From contig DASZZP010000100.1 of NCBI GenBank assembly GCA_035544875.1, positions 49,515 through 113,514 of the forward strand: a stretch of DNA of 64,000 nucleotides, given 5' to 3'. The translations under genes were made by a program, and so were the position numbers. This document shows positions 8,101-16,736 of the stretch, piece after piece. Under the pieces are notes generated by a model. It had not been told where the DNA came from, did not search any database, and was given only the letters and a program-made list of their open reading frames with translations. Numbering within the stretch: the first letter of the stretch is position 1; each line of letters opens with the position of its first letter. This DNA comes from JASLEW01 sp035544875 (lineage in GTDB: Bacteria > Acidobacteriota > Thermoanaerobaculia > Multivoradales > UBA5704).

Positions 8101-9252
8101 TCAGACCCTCCGCAGCGCGTCGACGATGCGCAGCCGCATGGCCCGCACCCCCGGCAGCAGGCCGGTGATGGCGCCGAGCAGCAAGGCCAGCAGGACGCCG
8201 ACGATCAAATCCTGCTGCGCGATGAAGAAGACCCCCAGGTAACCGTGGGTCGGATCGCCGCGCAGGGTGAAGAGCCAGGCGAGGGTCAGGCCGATGCCGC
8301 CGGCGATCAGCGCCAGGCAGCACGACTCCAGCAGCACCAGGCCCAAGATCAGGCGGTCGTTGAACCCCAGCGTCTTGAGCACCGCCAGCTCGCCGGTGCG
8401 CTCGCGCACCGACTGCGCCATGGTGTTGCCGGCCACCAGCAGGATGGTGAAGAAGACCGCCGTGACGATGTAGGTGATGATCGACCCAACGTCGCCGATC
8501 TGCTTGGCGAAAGCCTCGGCGAACGCCTTCTCGGTCGCCGTCTTGGTCTCGAACGGCGAGTTGGCGAACAGCGCGTCGACCCGGGCGGCGATCTGGGCGG
8601 CGTGCTGCGGGTCGGCGATCTTGATGACGTACCAGCCGACCATGTCCTTGCGCACCTGCGCTTCCTTGATGTAGTCGTACTGGAAGAGAAAGGCGCTGGT
8701 GTCGAAGCCCTTCTTGTTCGTGGTGTAGATGCCGTCGAGGGTGAAGTCCCAGCCCGGCGAGCCGTTGGCGTGGCGGTAGATGGTGCCGCGGATGGGGATG
8801 TGGTCGCCGATCTTCCAGCCGAAGCGCTTGGCCACGTCGGGGCCGACGATGGCGCCCGAGCGGTCCTCGAGCCAGGCCTTCTTCTGCGCCTCGGGCAGGA
8901 CGATCTCAGGGTAGATGTCGAGGTAGGACTTGGGGTCGACCGCGAACTCGAAGAGGTTGTTCTTGGGATCCTGGTAGATGCCGCCGAACCAGTTGGCGAA
9001 GGTCACCTCCTGGACCCCGGGCACCGCCGCGATGCGGTCGCGGTAGGAGAGCGGCAGAGGGAGGATGAGCGACACCCGGTGAATCACCGTCAGCCGGTCG
9101 GCGCCGGTGACGTCGACGCCGCCGCCAAAGGCGACGCGGATCGCCGAAAGGATGCCGAAGAGCACGAAGGCGACGACGATCGACAGCGCCGTGAAGATGG
9201 TCCGCGCCTTGCGCCGCATCAGGTTCTTCCACACCAGCGGCAGGAATCTCAT
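8101..9252 (-). CDS. ABC exporter permease (FtsX/MacB type)
   Basis: A 383-residue permease. The N-terminus (MRFLPLVWKNLMRRKARTI) is the typical cytoplasmic leader before the first helix; a periplasmic domain and three C-terminal helices with a VRERTGELAVLKTLGF loop follow. The ATG at 9252 overlaps the stop of the upstream ATPase gene as ATGA, so this start is favoured although the frame is open into the ATPase gene. It is the first of two non-identical permeases, which probably heterodimerise. Confidence 0.88.
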   Translation of the reverse strand: MRFLPLVWKNLMRRKARTIFTALSIVVAFVLFGILSAIRVAFGGGVDVTGADRLTVIHRVSLILPLPLSYRDRIAAVPGVQEVTFANWFGGIYQDPKNNLFEFAVDPKSYLDIYPEIVLPEAQKKAWLEDRSGAIVGPDVAKRFGWKIGDHIPIRGTIYRHANGSPGWDFTLDGIYTTNKKGFDTSAFLFQYDYIKEAQVRKDMVGWYVIKIADPQHAAQIAARVDALFANSPFETKTATEKAFAEAFAKQIGDVGSIITYIVTAVFFTILLVAGNTMAQSVRERTGELAVLKTLGFNDRLILGLVLLESCCLALIAGGIGLTLAWLFTLRGDPTHGYLGVFFIAQQDLIVGVLLALLLGAITGLLPGVRAMRLRIVDALRRV

Positions 9253-9944
9253 TCCACCGGCTCCGTTCCGAGCATGCCCTTGTCGAGGTAGAGGATGCGG
9301 CGGGCGCGGGCGGCGGCGTGCGGGTCGTGGGTGACCATGATGATGGTCTTGCCGTGCTCTTTGTTGAGCGCCTGCAGCAGCTCGAGGATCTCGTCGCCCG
9401 ACTTGCGGTCGAGGTCGCCGGTCGGCTCGTCGCACAGCAGCAGCGTCGGATCGGTGACGATGGCGCGCGCGATGCCGACCCGCTGCTCCTGGCCGCCGGA
9501 GAGCTGCCGCGGATAGTGCTCGGCGCGGTCGGAGAGGCCGACCACGCCGAGCGCCGTCGCCACGTGGCTCCTGCGCTGCGACCTCGGCAGCGGGGTCAGC
9601 AGCAGCGGCAGCTCGACGTTGCGCTCGGCGGTGAGCACCGGCAGCAGGTTGTAGAACTGGAAGACGAAGCCGACATGGCGGGCCCGCCAGCGCGCCAGCT
9701 TGCCATCCGAGAGGCGGTCGATCGGCTCGCCCGCCACCTCGACCGAGCCCGAGGTCGGCCGGTCGAGGCCGCCGATCAGGTTGAGCAACGTCGTCTTGCC
9801 CGAGCCCGACGGCCCCATCAGGGCGAGGAAATCGCCCGCCGGGATGTCGAGGCTGAGCCCGCGCAGCACGTCGATGCGCTCGCTGCCGCGCTTGAAGACT
9901 TTGTGCACGTCGTGCACGCGCACCAGGCTATGGTTTTCACTCAT
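9249..9944 (-). CDS. ABC exporter ATPase (LolD/MacB/DevA type)
   Basis: A 231-residue ATPase: Walker A GPSGSGKTTL, signature LSGGQEQR, Walker B LLLCDEPTGDLD and a switch-His THD. The ATG at 9944 is preferred because GGAGGT ends 7 nt before it; an in-frame GTG three codons upstream would overlap that ribosome-binding site. Translation of the first permease is coupled through the ATGA overlap. The closest functional analogues are LolD, MacB-NBD and DevA, all of which energise FtsX-fold permeases. Confidence 0.93.
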   Translation of the reverse strand: MSENHSLVRVHDVHKVFKRGSERIDVLRGLSLDIPAGDFLALMGPSGSGKTTLLNLIGGLDRPTSGSVEVAGEPIDRLSDGKLARWRARHVGFVFQFYNLLPVLTAERNVELPLLLTPLPRSQRRSHVATALGVVGLSDRAEHYPRQLSGGQEQRVGIARAIVTDPTLLLCDEPTGDLDRKSGDEILELLQALNKEHGKTIIMVTHDPHAAARARRILYLDKGMLGTEPVE

Positions 9945-10012
9945 GCGCTTCACCTCCCACTTTGCAAGCTACGCCAACCGCGGCGGCCGTCTCATCTGTC
10001 AGGCCGGCCAAC

Positions 10013-10070
10013 GGCGGTCGGCGACCGGCGGTCGGCGAACGGTGGCCGGCGGGTCGGTGGCCGGCGGGCC
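10013..10070. repeat. Short GC-rich tandem repeat
   Basis: Four 14-15 bp units of the form GGCGGTCGGCGAMC or GGTGGCCGGCGGGYC lie head to tail in the gap between the adaptor gene and the ATPase gene. The unit drifts along the array. Nothing else is visible in this gap. Confidence 0.6.
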
Positions 10071-10072
10071 GG

Positions 10073-11290
10073 TCAGCGGACCACGACCCTGCTGCCGTCG
10101 GCGAGGTCCGGCGGCCCGTCCACCACCACCTGCTCGCCGGGCGTCAGCCCAGCCATGACCACCAGCTCGTCGCCCGGCGCCTCTCCGACCTTCACCGCTC
10201 GCCGCTCGACGCGGTCGCCGCGCACCACGAACACGACCTTCTGGCTACCCTCCTGGCGCACGGCGGCGCGCGGCACCCGCGCCTGCGAGGCGCCGGCCGC
10301 CGGTTGCGCCGCCCCCTCGCCCAGGAAGGCCACTTTGATCCCCATGTCCGGCAGGATGCGGGGATCGAGGCGATCGAAGGCGAGACGCACCTTGACCGTC
10401 GCCTTCTGCTTGTCGGCCGAGGGGACGACCGCGATCAGCGACGACGGGATCTGCCAGTCGGGATAGGCGTCGAGCACCGCCTCGGCGTGCTGCCCCGGCT
10501 TGACGCGATTGATGTAGCTCTCGTTGACGTCCACGTCGATCTCGAGCGACGTCATGTCGACCAGGGTGCAGATGCCGGTGCGAGTGAAGCCGCCGCCGGC
10601 CGAATTGGGCGAGATCATCTCGCCCGGCTGCGCGTCCTTGGTGGTGACGACGCCCGCAAAGGGGGCGCGGATGACCGTGTCGTCAAGATCGCGGCGGCGC
10701 AGGTCGACCTCGCGCTCGGCGACCGTGATCTGCTGGCGCCCGAGCGCCAGGCGGGCAGCCTGCGCGTCGGCTTCCGCGTCGGCGGCGTCGACGTCGGCCG
10801 GGCTGCTGACCCCCTGGGCCACCAGGCGGCGCTGGCGCTGGCGAGTGATCTCGGCCTGCCGCAAGCGCACCTCGGTTTCGAGCAGGCCGCGCCGGGCCTG
10901 CACCAGCTGCGACTCGGCCAGGGCCAGCCCGGCGCTCGGAGTGAGCGTGTCGAGGCGCGCCAGCACCTGTCCCTCCTTGACCGCCATCCCTTCCTCGATC
11001 AGCACCTCGGCCACCTTGCCGGTCACCTTGGACGAGACGGTCGCCTGGCGGCGGGCCGTGACATAACCGCTGGCATTGAGCACCGCCCCCGGCACCGCCC
11101 CCGCGGCCTCGTGCACCGCCGCGGTGCGCACCAGCGCCGCACGCGGGCGCCCCAGCCACCAGAACGCGGCGAGGGCGGCCAGGACGACGGCCAGGCTGAT
11201 CAGGCCGACCCACAGCCCGACCCGGGGAGCCCGCGGCTCCTCTTTGCGTTCGATGCGCAGCGCCTCGAGCGCTCCCTTGGTGGCGGCCAT
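10073..11290 (-). CDS. HlyD/MacA-family periplasmic adaptor
   Basis: A 405-residue membrane-fusion protein: one N-terminal membrane helix (about 26-46), a biotinyl-lipoyl-like domain with the GYVTARRQATVSSKVTGKV beta segment, a coiled-coil hairpin, the second half-motif (TVIRAPFAGVV) and a C-terminal beta-barrel. This order is that of RND/MacA adaptors that link inner-membrane pumps to an outer-membrane channel. The ATG at 11290 follows AGGAACGAGG; upstream in-frame residues are Pro-rich and not family-like. It is the first gene of the exporter set; no TolC-like partner is in the window. Confidence 0.9.
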   Translation of the reverse strand: MAATKGALEALRIERKEEPRAPRVGLWVGLISLAVVLAALAAFWWLGRPRAALVRTAAVHEAAGAVPGAVLNASGYVTARRQATVSSKVTGKVAEVLIEEGMAVKEGQVLARLDTLTPSAGLALAESQLVQARRGLLETEVRLRQAEITRQRQRRLVAQGVSSPADVDAADAEADAQAARLALGRQQITVAEREVDLRRRDLDDTVIRAPFAGVVTTKDAQPGEMISPNSAGGGFTRTGICTLVDMTSLEIDVDVNESYINRVKPGQHAEAVLDAYPDWQIPSSLIAVVPSADKQKATVKVRLAFDRLDPRILPDMGIKVAFLGEGAAQPAAGASQARVPRAAVRQEGSQKVVFVVRGDRVERRAVKVGEAPGDELVVMAGLTPGEQVVVDGPPDLADGSRVVVR

Positions 11291-11382
11291 CCTCGTTCCT
11301 GGGCTCCGTGAGTCTTCCCCTGGCGGCGGGGGCGCGCCCCGGGGCTCGTCTAGCTCGCGGTTGTTCAATGGTTCAGTGATCG

Positions 11383-11817
11383 CTACCGATGATCGGCCAG
11401 GATCGGGCCATCGGGCTCGAAGACCGCGCAAGAAGTTTCATTCTCCCACACTTCCACCCGGGTCACCGCGAGCCGGCGGTCGCCCGCTTCGCTGGCATCG
11501 CCGGCATCGCCGGGATCGCCAGGAATCCGCCTGGCCACCTCTTCGAAGACGTAGGCGGCCAGCATCTCGGCGGTGGTATTGCGTTCGTCGAAAGGAGCGA
11601 TCTCGTTGATCACCCGGTGATCGAAGGGCGCCAGGACCTCCCCGACGATCGCCTTGAGGTCGGCGAAGTCGAGCACCATCCCCAGCCGGTCGAGCTCGGC
11701 CGCGCGCAGATGGACGCGCACCCGGTAGTTGTGGCCGTGCAGGTTCTGGCAGCCCCGGGTGTGCCCGCGGATGGCGTGCGCCGCGGCGAAGGTGAAGTCT
11801 TTCGAGATCGTATGCAT
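11383..11817 (-). CDS. queD: 6-carboxy-5,6,7,8-tetrahydropterin synthase
   Basis: A 144-residue protein of the 6-pyruvoyl-tetrahydropterin synthase fold. QueD converts 7,8-dihydroneopterin triphosphate to 6-carboxytetrahydropterin in queuosine synthesis. Zinc ligands are visible as the His in FAAAHAI and the HGH of CQNLHGHNY; the Cys four residues before HGH is the catalytic Cys position, favouring QueD over mammalian-type PTPS. The ATG at 11817 gives a normal QueD N-terminus (MHTISKDFTF). An unusual GDPGDAGDASEAGD run sits near residue 120. The SDR gene lies 53 bp upstream on the same strand. No other queuosine genes are in the window. Confidence 0.9.
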   Translation of the reverse strand: MHTISKDFTFAAAHAIRGHTRGCQNLHGHNYRVRVHLRAAELDRLGMVLDFADLKAIVGEVLAPFDHRVINEIAPFDERNTTAEMLAAYVFEEVARRIPGDPGDAGDASEAGDRRLAVTRVEVWENETSCAVFEPDGPILADHR

Positions 11818-11870
11818 CGCGACCAGGGCGATCGTAGCACTGCCGGCCGCGGCCGGGCTTAAGGAGGGCT

Positions 11871-12854
11871 TCAGGCGGCGCGCAGGTATTCGATCGTCGA
11901 GGGGAGGCCCTGGGCGAGGCCGCGCGGCTGCCAACCGAGCTCGCGGCGCGCCCGCGAGTCGTCGAAAGCCCAGTGGCGGCGGAGGCTGGCCAGCTGCGCG
12001 GGAGGGATCGGGGGCCGGCGGCCGCGCAGCCGGTAGAAAGGCACCGCCGCGGCGAGCAGCAGGCGGGCCGCGCCGAGCGGCAGCGCCAGGCGCGGCGGCC
12101 GCACCGCGGCCAGGGCGCAGACCTGGGCCACGACCTCGCGCAGCGTCGCCACCTCGCCGGCAAGCAGGTAGTCGCGGCCCGGCGGCGCCTGGCGCATGAC
12201 CAGCAGGACGGCTTCGGCCACGTCTTCGAGAAAGACCCAGCTGGTCTTGCGCTCCGGCGCCACCAGCGCCGGGAGCCTCCCGCGGATCAGCTGGCGCAGC
12301 AGGAGGTTCGAGCCGCCTCGCTTGCCGGGCGGGCCGTAGACCAGGCCGGGGTAGACGCTGTTGATCGCCAGGCCGCGGCTGGCGTACTCGCGAATGGCGC
12401 GTTCGCCGGCGTGCTTGGTGGCGCTGTAGACCGAGGGGAAGGGCTTGCGGGGCGGCGCCGTCTCGCCGGCCGGCGAGCCGTCCTCCGGACTGCCGCCGAA
12501 GTAGGCGATCGAGGAGACGGAGAGGAAGCGGCCAACCCCGAGCTTCCAGGCGAGCGAAGCGACGTTGTCGCTGCCCTGCACGTTGGCCGCCCGCATGCGC
12601 TCGGGCGGCGCCGCCGGATCGAGCTCCGCCGCCGCGTGGATCACCCAGTCGCTGCCCGACATCCCCTCGCGCATCGAGGCCCGCTCCCCGACGTCGCCGG
12701 CGAAAGTGGCCACGCCCAGCCGCGCCAGGGTCTCCACGTTTTCGGCGCGGCTGGTGGCGCGTACCAGGGCCCGCACCTCGTGCCCCTCCTCGACCAGGCG
12801 CCGGGCCAAGACGCGGCCAATGTAGCCGGTGGCACCGGTCAAGAAGACCCTCAT
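11871..12854 (-). CDS. NAD(P)-dependent epimerase/dehydratase (extended SDR)
   Basis: A 327-residue extended short-chain dehydrogenase. The Rossmann motif GATGYIG sits at residues 7-13, a conserved Asp follows strand 3, and the catalytic YSATK (YxxxK) motif is near residue 150. The C-terminal region fits the 3-beta-hydroxysteroid dehydrogenase/dihydroflavonol-reductase branch. The start is set at MRVFLTGATG; a TACAAT hexamer lies 6 nt before this ATG with no Shine-Dalgarno sequence, suggesting a leaderless mRNA. Substrate unknown; nucleotide sugar and sterol-like roles are both possible. Confidence 0.88.
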   Translation of the reverse strand: MRVFLTGATGYIGRVLARRLVEEGHEVRALVRATSRAENVETLARLGVATFAGDVGERASMREGMSGSDWVIHAAAELDPAAPPERMRAANVQGSDNVASLAWKLGVGRFLSVSSIAYFGGSPEDGSPAGETAPPRKPFPSVYSATKHAGERAIREYASRGLAINSVYPGLVYGPPGKRGGSNLLLRQLIRGRLPALVAPERKTSWVFLEDVAEAVLLVMRQAPPGRDYLLAGEVATLREVVAQVCALAAVRPPRLALPLGAARLLLAAAVPFYRLRGRRPPIPPAQLASLRRHWAFDDSRARRELGWQPRGLAQGLPSTIEYLRAA

Positions 12855-12860
12855 GAGGGG

Positions 12861-12866
12861 ATTGTA
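12861..12866 (-). promoter_or_regulatory. -10 hexamer of a probable leaderless promoter (SDR gene)
   Basis: TACAAT on the minus strand ends 6 nt before the ATG at 12854. No purine-rich ribosome-binding site can fit between them. No good -35 is visible. Confidence 0.45.
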
Positions 12867-12960
12867 TTGGATCGGACGAGCGGGGCCCGACCGCGCCGGG
12901 GGCGATCCAGGATTTTGAACCAAAGGGAATCGGCCCGGGACTGACTATGTTGTAACCAAA

Positions 12961-13069
12961 GGATGGGTGCTGGGAGTTGAACCCGTCCCGGAGGCACAAC
13001 CTCCGCACAATCTCCTTCAGCTCCCTCTCCTCCCCCCGCATCGTCTCCCTCCACGGTGCGGGGCTTTTT
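12961..13069 (+). ncRNA. Structured intergenic RNA candidate ending in an intrinsic terminator
   Basis: On the plus strand three stems follow each other: GGATGGGT (12961-12968) with ACCCGTCC, then CGGAGG/CCTCCG around a 5-nt loop, then CCCCGCA (13034-13040) with TGCGGGG (13057-13063) followed by CTTTTTG. The last is a good rho-independent terminator, yet no plus-strand gene lies upstream (the SDR gene is on the minus strand). Either a small RNA ends here, or this is an attenuator leader for the acyltransferase gene 100 bp downstream. Read on the minus strand, GGGTTCAACTCCC resembles a tRNA T-arm, but the rest of a tRNA is missing. Confidence 0.35.
13034..13069 (+). terminator. Rho-independent terminator
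   Basis: A 7-bp perfect GC-rich stem (13034-13040 with 13057-13063), a 16-nt loop, then a T5 run. It can only act on plus-strand transcripts. Confidence 0.6.
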
Positions 13070-13095
13070 GATTCTGGCCGATAATAATCGATTGG

Positions 13096-13150
13096 GCGCG
13101 CGGGTCCTGACCTCCGGGGAATGCCGCCCGTCCATCACCGGACGTGCGGC
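13096..13150. repeat. Dispersed palindromic repeat, copy A
   Basis: The core is an 11-bp stem, GCCGCCCGTCC (13123-13133) with its near-complement (13140-13150, one mismatch), around the loop ATCACC. It is preceded by GCGCGGGTCC and GACCTCCGG. The same module recurs at 35587-35642 and 46611-46654, so it is a REP-like element. This copy lies just before the acyltransferase ribosome-binding site. Confidence 0.8.
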
Positions 13151-13168
13151 GCTTCGGGGAGGAGAACG

Positions 13169-14668
13169 GTGAGCGGTACGGTCAGCCTTCCAGTCTGGGT
13201 GGTGATCCTGCTGGCGCTGCTGGCAGGCTGGGCGACGCTCGACCGCCTGCTGGTCCCCAGCGTTCGCTGGTACCTCCGCCGGCGGGTCAACCGGGTGATC
13301 GACGAGCTCAACACCCGGCTGAAGATCGAGATCCAGCCCTTTCAGCGCACCCGCAGGCAGGTGCTGATCGACCGCCTGCTCTACGACCCCAGGGTGCTCG
13401 AGGCGGCCGACGCCGAGGCGCGCGAGCAGAATCTGCCGCGCTCGGTGGTCATGGGCCGCATCGAGCGCTACGCGCGCGAGATCGTCCCGGCCTTCAACGC
13501 CTATTTCTACTTCCGCCTCGGCTACTGGATCTCGCGGCGGGTGGCGCGCCTGCTCTATCGCGTACGGCTCGGCTCCGCCGACGAGGCGGGGCTGGCCGCG
13601 GTGCCGGCGGGTTCGACCGTGGTCTTCCTGATGAACCACCGCAGCAACATGGACTACGTCCTGCTCGCCTACCTGGCGGCCGACCGCACCGCGCTCTCCT
13701 ATGCGGTCGGCGAGTGGGCGCGGATCTGGCCGCTGCAGACGCTGATTCGCGCCACCGGCGCCTACTTCGTGCGCCGCAACTCGGGCGACCCCCTCTATCG
13801 CCGGGTGCTCGAGCGCTACATCCACATGGCGACCGCGGCCGGCGTGACGCAAGCGGTCTACCCCGAAGGCGGGCTGACGCGCGACGGCCGGCTGCGTCCG
13901 CCCAAGCTCGGCCTGCTCGACTACATGCTGCGCTCCTTCGACCCGCACGGCGACCGCGATCTGGTGTTCGTGCCGGTCGGCATCAACTACGACCGGACGC
14001 TGGAGGACCGTACGCTGCTGCTCGACCTGGCGCCCGGCCAGCCGCGTCCCGGGCGGGCGCTCGCCGCCTGGCGGACCGTGCGCTTCGTCCTGCGCAATCT
14101 GAACCTGATGGCGCGCAACCGCTGGCACCGCTTCGGCTATGCCTGCGTCAACTTCGGCAGCCCGATCTCGATGCGCGAATACCTGCGGCGCGGCGCGTTC
14201 GACTTCCGCAACCTCACGAAAGAAGAGCGCTCGGCCTCTCTGGCCCGGCTCGGCGGCGAGCTGATGGCGGCGGTGGGGGCGCAGATCCCGGTTCTGCCTG
14301 TGCCGCTCGTGGCGTCGGTCTTCGTCCGGGGCGCTGACGTCCCCTTGGAGGCCGGCGCCCCTTCCCCCGGTCCGGAGGCGGGGGGGCGGCCGCTCTCCGG
14401 TCTGGACCTCAAGGCCGAGGCCCACCGCCGGATTGCCGAGCTCGAGGCGGCCGGGGCCCGGGTCTACATTCCGCGCCGCGACCAGGAGTACGCCATCGAG
14501 GCAGGCTTGCGCGCCCTCGTCTCGCGGCACCTGGTCGAGCAACGCGACGGCCTCTACTCGGCCCGCCCGGAGGAGCTGCCGCTGCTGCGCTACTATGCGG
14601 GCTCGATCGAGCATTTCTCGCTGCCCACACCGGAAACTACCGCCGCGAGCGCACGTATCGTGATCTGA
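13169..14668 (+). CDS. PlsB-like glycerol-3-phosphate acyltransferase
   Basis: A 499-residue membrane-associated acyltransferase of the PlsB/PlsC superfamily. One N-terminal membrane helix (about 8-28) is followed by the acyltransferase domain with the NHRSNMDY catalytic block (His157, Asp162), a GAYFVRR block near 197-203 and YPEGGLTRDG at 231-240. The PEGGxTR form and FVPVGINYDR fit glycerol-3-phosphate acyltransferases (PlsB) rather than PlsC. It is shorter than E. coli PlsB (about 800). The GTG at 13169 follows GGGGAGGAG by 5 nt. The phosphatase gene starts 1 bp after its stop, so the two are co-transcribed. Confidence 0.85.
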   Translation: MSGTVSLPVWVVILLALLAGWATLDRLLVPSVRWYLRRRVNRVIDELNTRLKIEIQPFQRTRRQVLIDRLLYDPRVLEAADAEAREQNLPRSVVMGRIERYAREIVPAFNAYFYFRLGYWISRRVARLLYRVRLGSADEAGLAAVPAGSTVVFLMNHRSNMDYVLLAYLAADRTALSYAVGEWARIWPLQTLIRATGAYFVRRNSGDPLYRRVLERYIHMATAAGVTQAVYPEGGLTRDGRLRPPKLGLLDYMLRSFDPHGDRDLVFVPVGINYDRTLEDRTLLLDLAPGQPRPGRALAAWRTVRFVLRNLNLMARNRWHRFGYACVNFGSPISMREYLRRGAFDFRNLTKEERSASLARLGGELMAAVGAQIPVLPVPLVASVFVRGADVPLEAGAPSPGPEAGGRPLSGLDLKAEAHRRIAELEAAGARVYIPRRDQEYAIEAGLRALVSRHLVEQRDGLYSARPEELPLLRYYAGSIEHFSLPTPETTAASARIVI

Positions 14669-14669
14669 G

Positions 14670-15821
14670 ATGCGGGCGCCCAGAACCAGCCGCCGATTCC
14701 GCAGGGTCGAGGGCTTCGTGCGCGACTACACGGCGGGTCTCAACAGCCGCGACCTGCGCCGGCTCTTCGACCGCGACGCGCTCCAGGCCTACTCGGTCCT
14801 CACCCGCGATCACGCCCAGCTCCAGCTCCCCGCGGGGCGGCTCAAGAAGCTGCTCTTCCGGACACGGCTCGCCTTCCTCGGCCTCTCCTACAAGCTCACT
14901 CCGGCGCGGCGGGCGCTGTTCGCGGCCTCGTTGATCGCGGCCGTGCTCGGTCTCACGGCGGGAAAGTTCGAGTACGTGAGCAGGGCTCGACTCCACCAGG
15001 TGGTCGTCGAGTTCTCTCCCTTCTGGTTCCTGCTCAGCATCGGCGCGCTGATCTTCCTGCTCGCCCTGGAGCTGGTCGATCGCATCAGGGTGCGCGACGA
15101 GCTCGAGGTGGCGCGCGAGCTCCAGGCCGACCTCCTGCCGCGCCAGATCGCGGCGGTCCCCGGATACCGGTTCGCCCACTCCTACCGCACCGCCAACCAG
15201 GTCGGCGGCGACTACTACGACATCACGCCGCTGCCAGCCGGCGGCGTCGCGCTGATGGTCGGCGACGCGAGCGGCCACGGCATGGCGGCCGGCCTGGTGA
15301 TGGCGATCGCCAACGCCACGCTGAAGACCGCTCTAGACCTCGACCCGTCGCCGCAAAGGGTGCTCGCGCTGCTCAACCGGACGCTCTGCCGCACCCGCAC
15401 CAGGCGGACATTCATGAGCGTCTTCTACGCCCTGCTCGATCCGGCGACCGGCGCTCTGGAATCGATCTGCGCCGGGCATCCCTACCCCTTGCTGCGCCGC
15501 GCCCGCGGCGAGATCCTGGAGCTGGGCCGCGGCAGCCTGCCGCTCGGCGTCCGCGAGTCGCTCGCCGTCCCCAGCCAGCGGACGACCTTGCTCCCCGGCG
15601 ACCTGCTCGTCCTCTACACCGACGGGCTCGCCGAGGCGGTCGGGAGCGGCGGCCAGCACGCCTTCGGCTTCGACCGCATCGCCGAGCTCGCCCGTCCCGG
15701 CGGCACTCCGCAGGAGGTCCATGACCGCATCCTCCAGGCCTTCGACCAGCACGTCGGCGGCGAGCCGCTGCACGACGACCTCACTCTCATGGTCGTCGCC
15801 CGCGAGGCAACGCCGGCTTGA
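14670..15821 (+). CDS. Membrane-bound SpoIIE/RsbU-type PP2C phosphatase
   Basis: A 383-residue protein with two membrane helices (about 76-94 and 108-128) and a cytoplasmic PPM/SpoIIE phosphatase domain (about 140-378). Metal-binding motifs are present: VGGDYYD, VGDASGHGMAA, LYTDGLAEA and HDDLTLMVV. Such phosphatases usually act on phosphorylated anti-sigma-factor antagonists. No anti-sigma kinase or STAS protein lies next to it. The gene begins 1 bp after the acyltransferase stop, so it may link membrane lipid synthesis to partner-switch signalling; that link is inference. Confidence 0.9.
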   Translation: MRAPRTSRRFRRVEGFVRDYTAGLNSRDLRRLFDRDALQAYSVLTRDHAQLQLPAGRLKKLLFRTRLAFLGLSYKLTPARRALFAASLIAAVLGLTAGKFEYVSRARLHQVVVEFSPFWFLLSIGALIFLLALELVDRIRVRDELEVARELQADLLPRQIAAVPGYRFAHSYRTANQVGGDYYDITPLPAGGVALMVGDASGHGMAAGLVMAIANATLKTALDLDPSPQRVLALLNRTLCRTRTRRTFMSVFYALLDPATGALESICAGHPYPLLRRARGEILELGRGSLPLGVRESLAVPSQRTTLLPGDLLVLYTDGLAEAVGSGGQHAFGFDRIAELARPGGTPQEVHDRILQAFDQHVGGEPLHDDLTLMVVAREATPA

Positions 15822-15861
15822 CTTCTTTTGGCCCGGGGGGCGCTCGCCGGCCAGAGTTCGC

Positions 15862-15867
15862 TAGAGT
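15862..15867 (+). promoter_or_regulatory. -10-like hexamer of a probable leaderless start
   Basis: TAGAGT ends 7 nt before the ATG at 15875, and no ribosome-binding site is visible. Confidence 0.35.
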
Positions 15868-15874
15868 CACCCCG

Positions 15875-16609
15875 ATGCCGGGCTCGTGGACCTGGTTTCT
15901 GCGGCTGCCGGCGACCGATGTCTGGCGCGGGCTGGAGCGCTGCCTTGGGCGCGGGTGGCGGGGATTGGTGCTGGCGGGCGCCGGGATGCTCGCCGGGTGG
16001 TGGGTCTACGTACCTCTCCACGAGCTGCTGCATGCCGGCGCTTGCCGCGCTGCCGGCGGCGCCGTGAGCCGGCTCGAGATCGATCCCGCCTACGGTGGGG
16101 CGGCGCTCGCCCACGTCTTCCCCTTCGTGGTGAGCGGCGGCGCCTACGCCGGGCGGCTGTCGGGATTCGACACCCGCGGCAGCGACTGGACCTACCTGGC
16201 GACCGATCTCGGGCCTTTCGTCCTGACCCTGGTGCCGGGGGTCTGGGCGCTGCGCCGCGCCGCCGCCGCCCGCCGCCCCTTGCTCTTCGGCGCCGCCCTC
16301 CCCTTCGCCCTCGCCCCTTTCCTGTCGCTGACCGGCGACGCCTACGAGATCGGCTCGATCCTGGTCACCCGCCTGCCCCCCTGGTCGGCGCCGGCCACGC
16401 GCACGCTGCTGCGCGGCGATGACCTCTTCGCGAAGCTCGGCCAGCTGTCCTCCGCGCCGCCTCCCGCTCCCTGGGGAGCGGCCGCGGCGGCGATCCTTCT
16501 CGGCTGCCTGTGGGCCTGGACGACCTATGCGGCAGGCGCCGCGGTCGCCCACCTCGCCGGTGCGCCGGCGATCTATCCGGAAGCGCGCCGGCTGCAGCAG
16601 GCCGTCTGA
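15875..16609 (+). CDS. Membrane protein with HExxH motif, M50-like
   Basis: A 244-residue membrane protein of unknown function with four or five predicted helices. The sequence VPLHELLHAGACRAAGG puts an HExxH zinc motif in or next to a membrane helix at about residues 45-50, as in M50 intramembrane proteases and DUF3267-like relatives. A second conserved site-2-protease aspartate motif is not evident. Start: ATG at 15875, preceded at 7 nt by TAGAGT; an in-frame TTG at 15818 overlaps the phosphatase stop (TTGA) and is the alternative, adding 19 residues. Proteolytic activity is only inferred from the motif. Confidence 0.6.
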   Translation: MPGSWTWFLRLPATDVWRGLERCLGRGWRGLVLAGAGMLAGWWVYVPLHELLHAGACRAAGGAVSRLEIDPAYGGAALAHVFPFVVSGGAYAGRLSGFDTRGSDWTYLATDLGPFVLTLVPGVWALRRAAAARRPLLFGAALPFALAPFLSLTGDAYEIGSILVTRLPPWSAPATRTLLRGDDLFAKLGQLSSAPPPAPWGAAAAAILLGCLWAWTTYAAGAAVAHLAGAPAIYPEARRLQQAV

Positions 16610-16627
16610 TCGGGCGCGCCCCGAGCC

Positions 16628-16720
16628 ACCGCAAGTGGCGAGCGCGGCCGAGTCCTGGATGAGCTGGAACGGTAGTTCCTGGGCGTTGTGGTAGGTCTTC
16701 ACGCCCACGTCGGTACCGGC
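16628..16720 (-). pseudogene. C-terminal remnant of an acidobacterial secreted-protein domain
   Basis: About 31 codons on the minus strand read as the end of a domain, VKTYHNAQE...PFQLIQDSAALATC. The same pattern (VKTYHN followed by SVADTQAF) closes the domains at 59000-59761. A stop codon (16721-16723) cuts the frame just upstream, so only the C-terminal end is left. Confidence 0.5.
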
Positions 16721-16736
16721 CTAAGCGAACCGCTGA

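Noticed and set aside
12961..13041. A tRNA or tmRNA 3' end on the minus strand
   Set aside because: Only a T-arm-like GGGTTCAACTCCC is present; its stem pairs over three bases, and no acceptor, D-arm or anticodon arm can be built.
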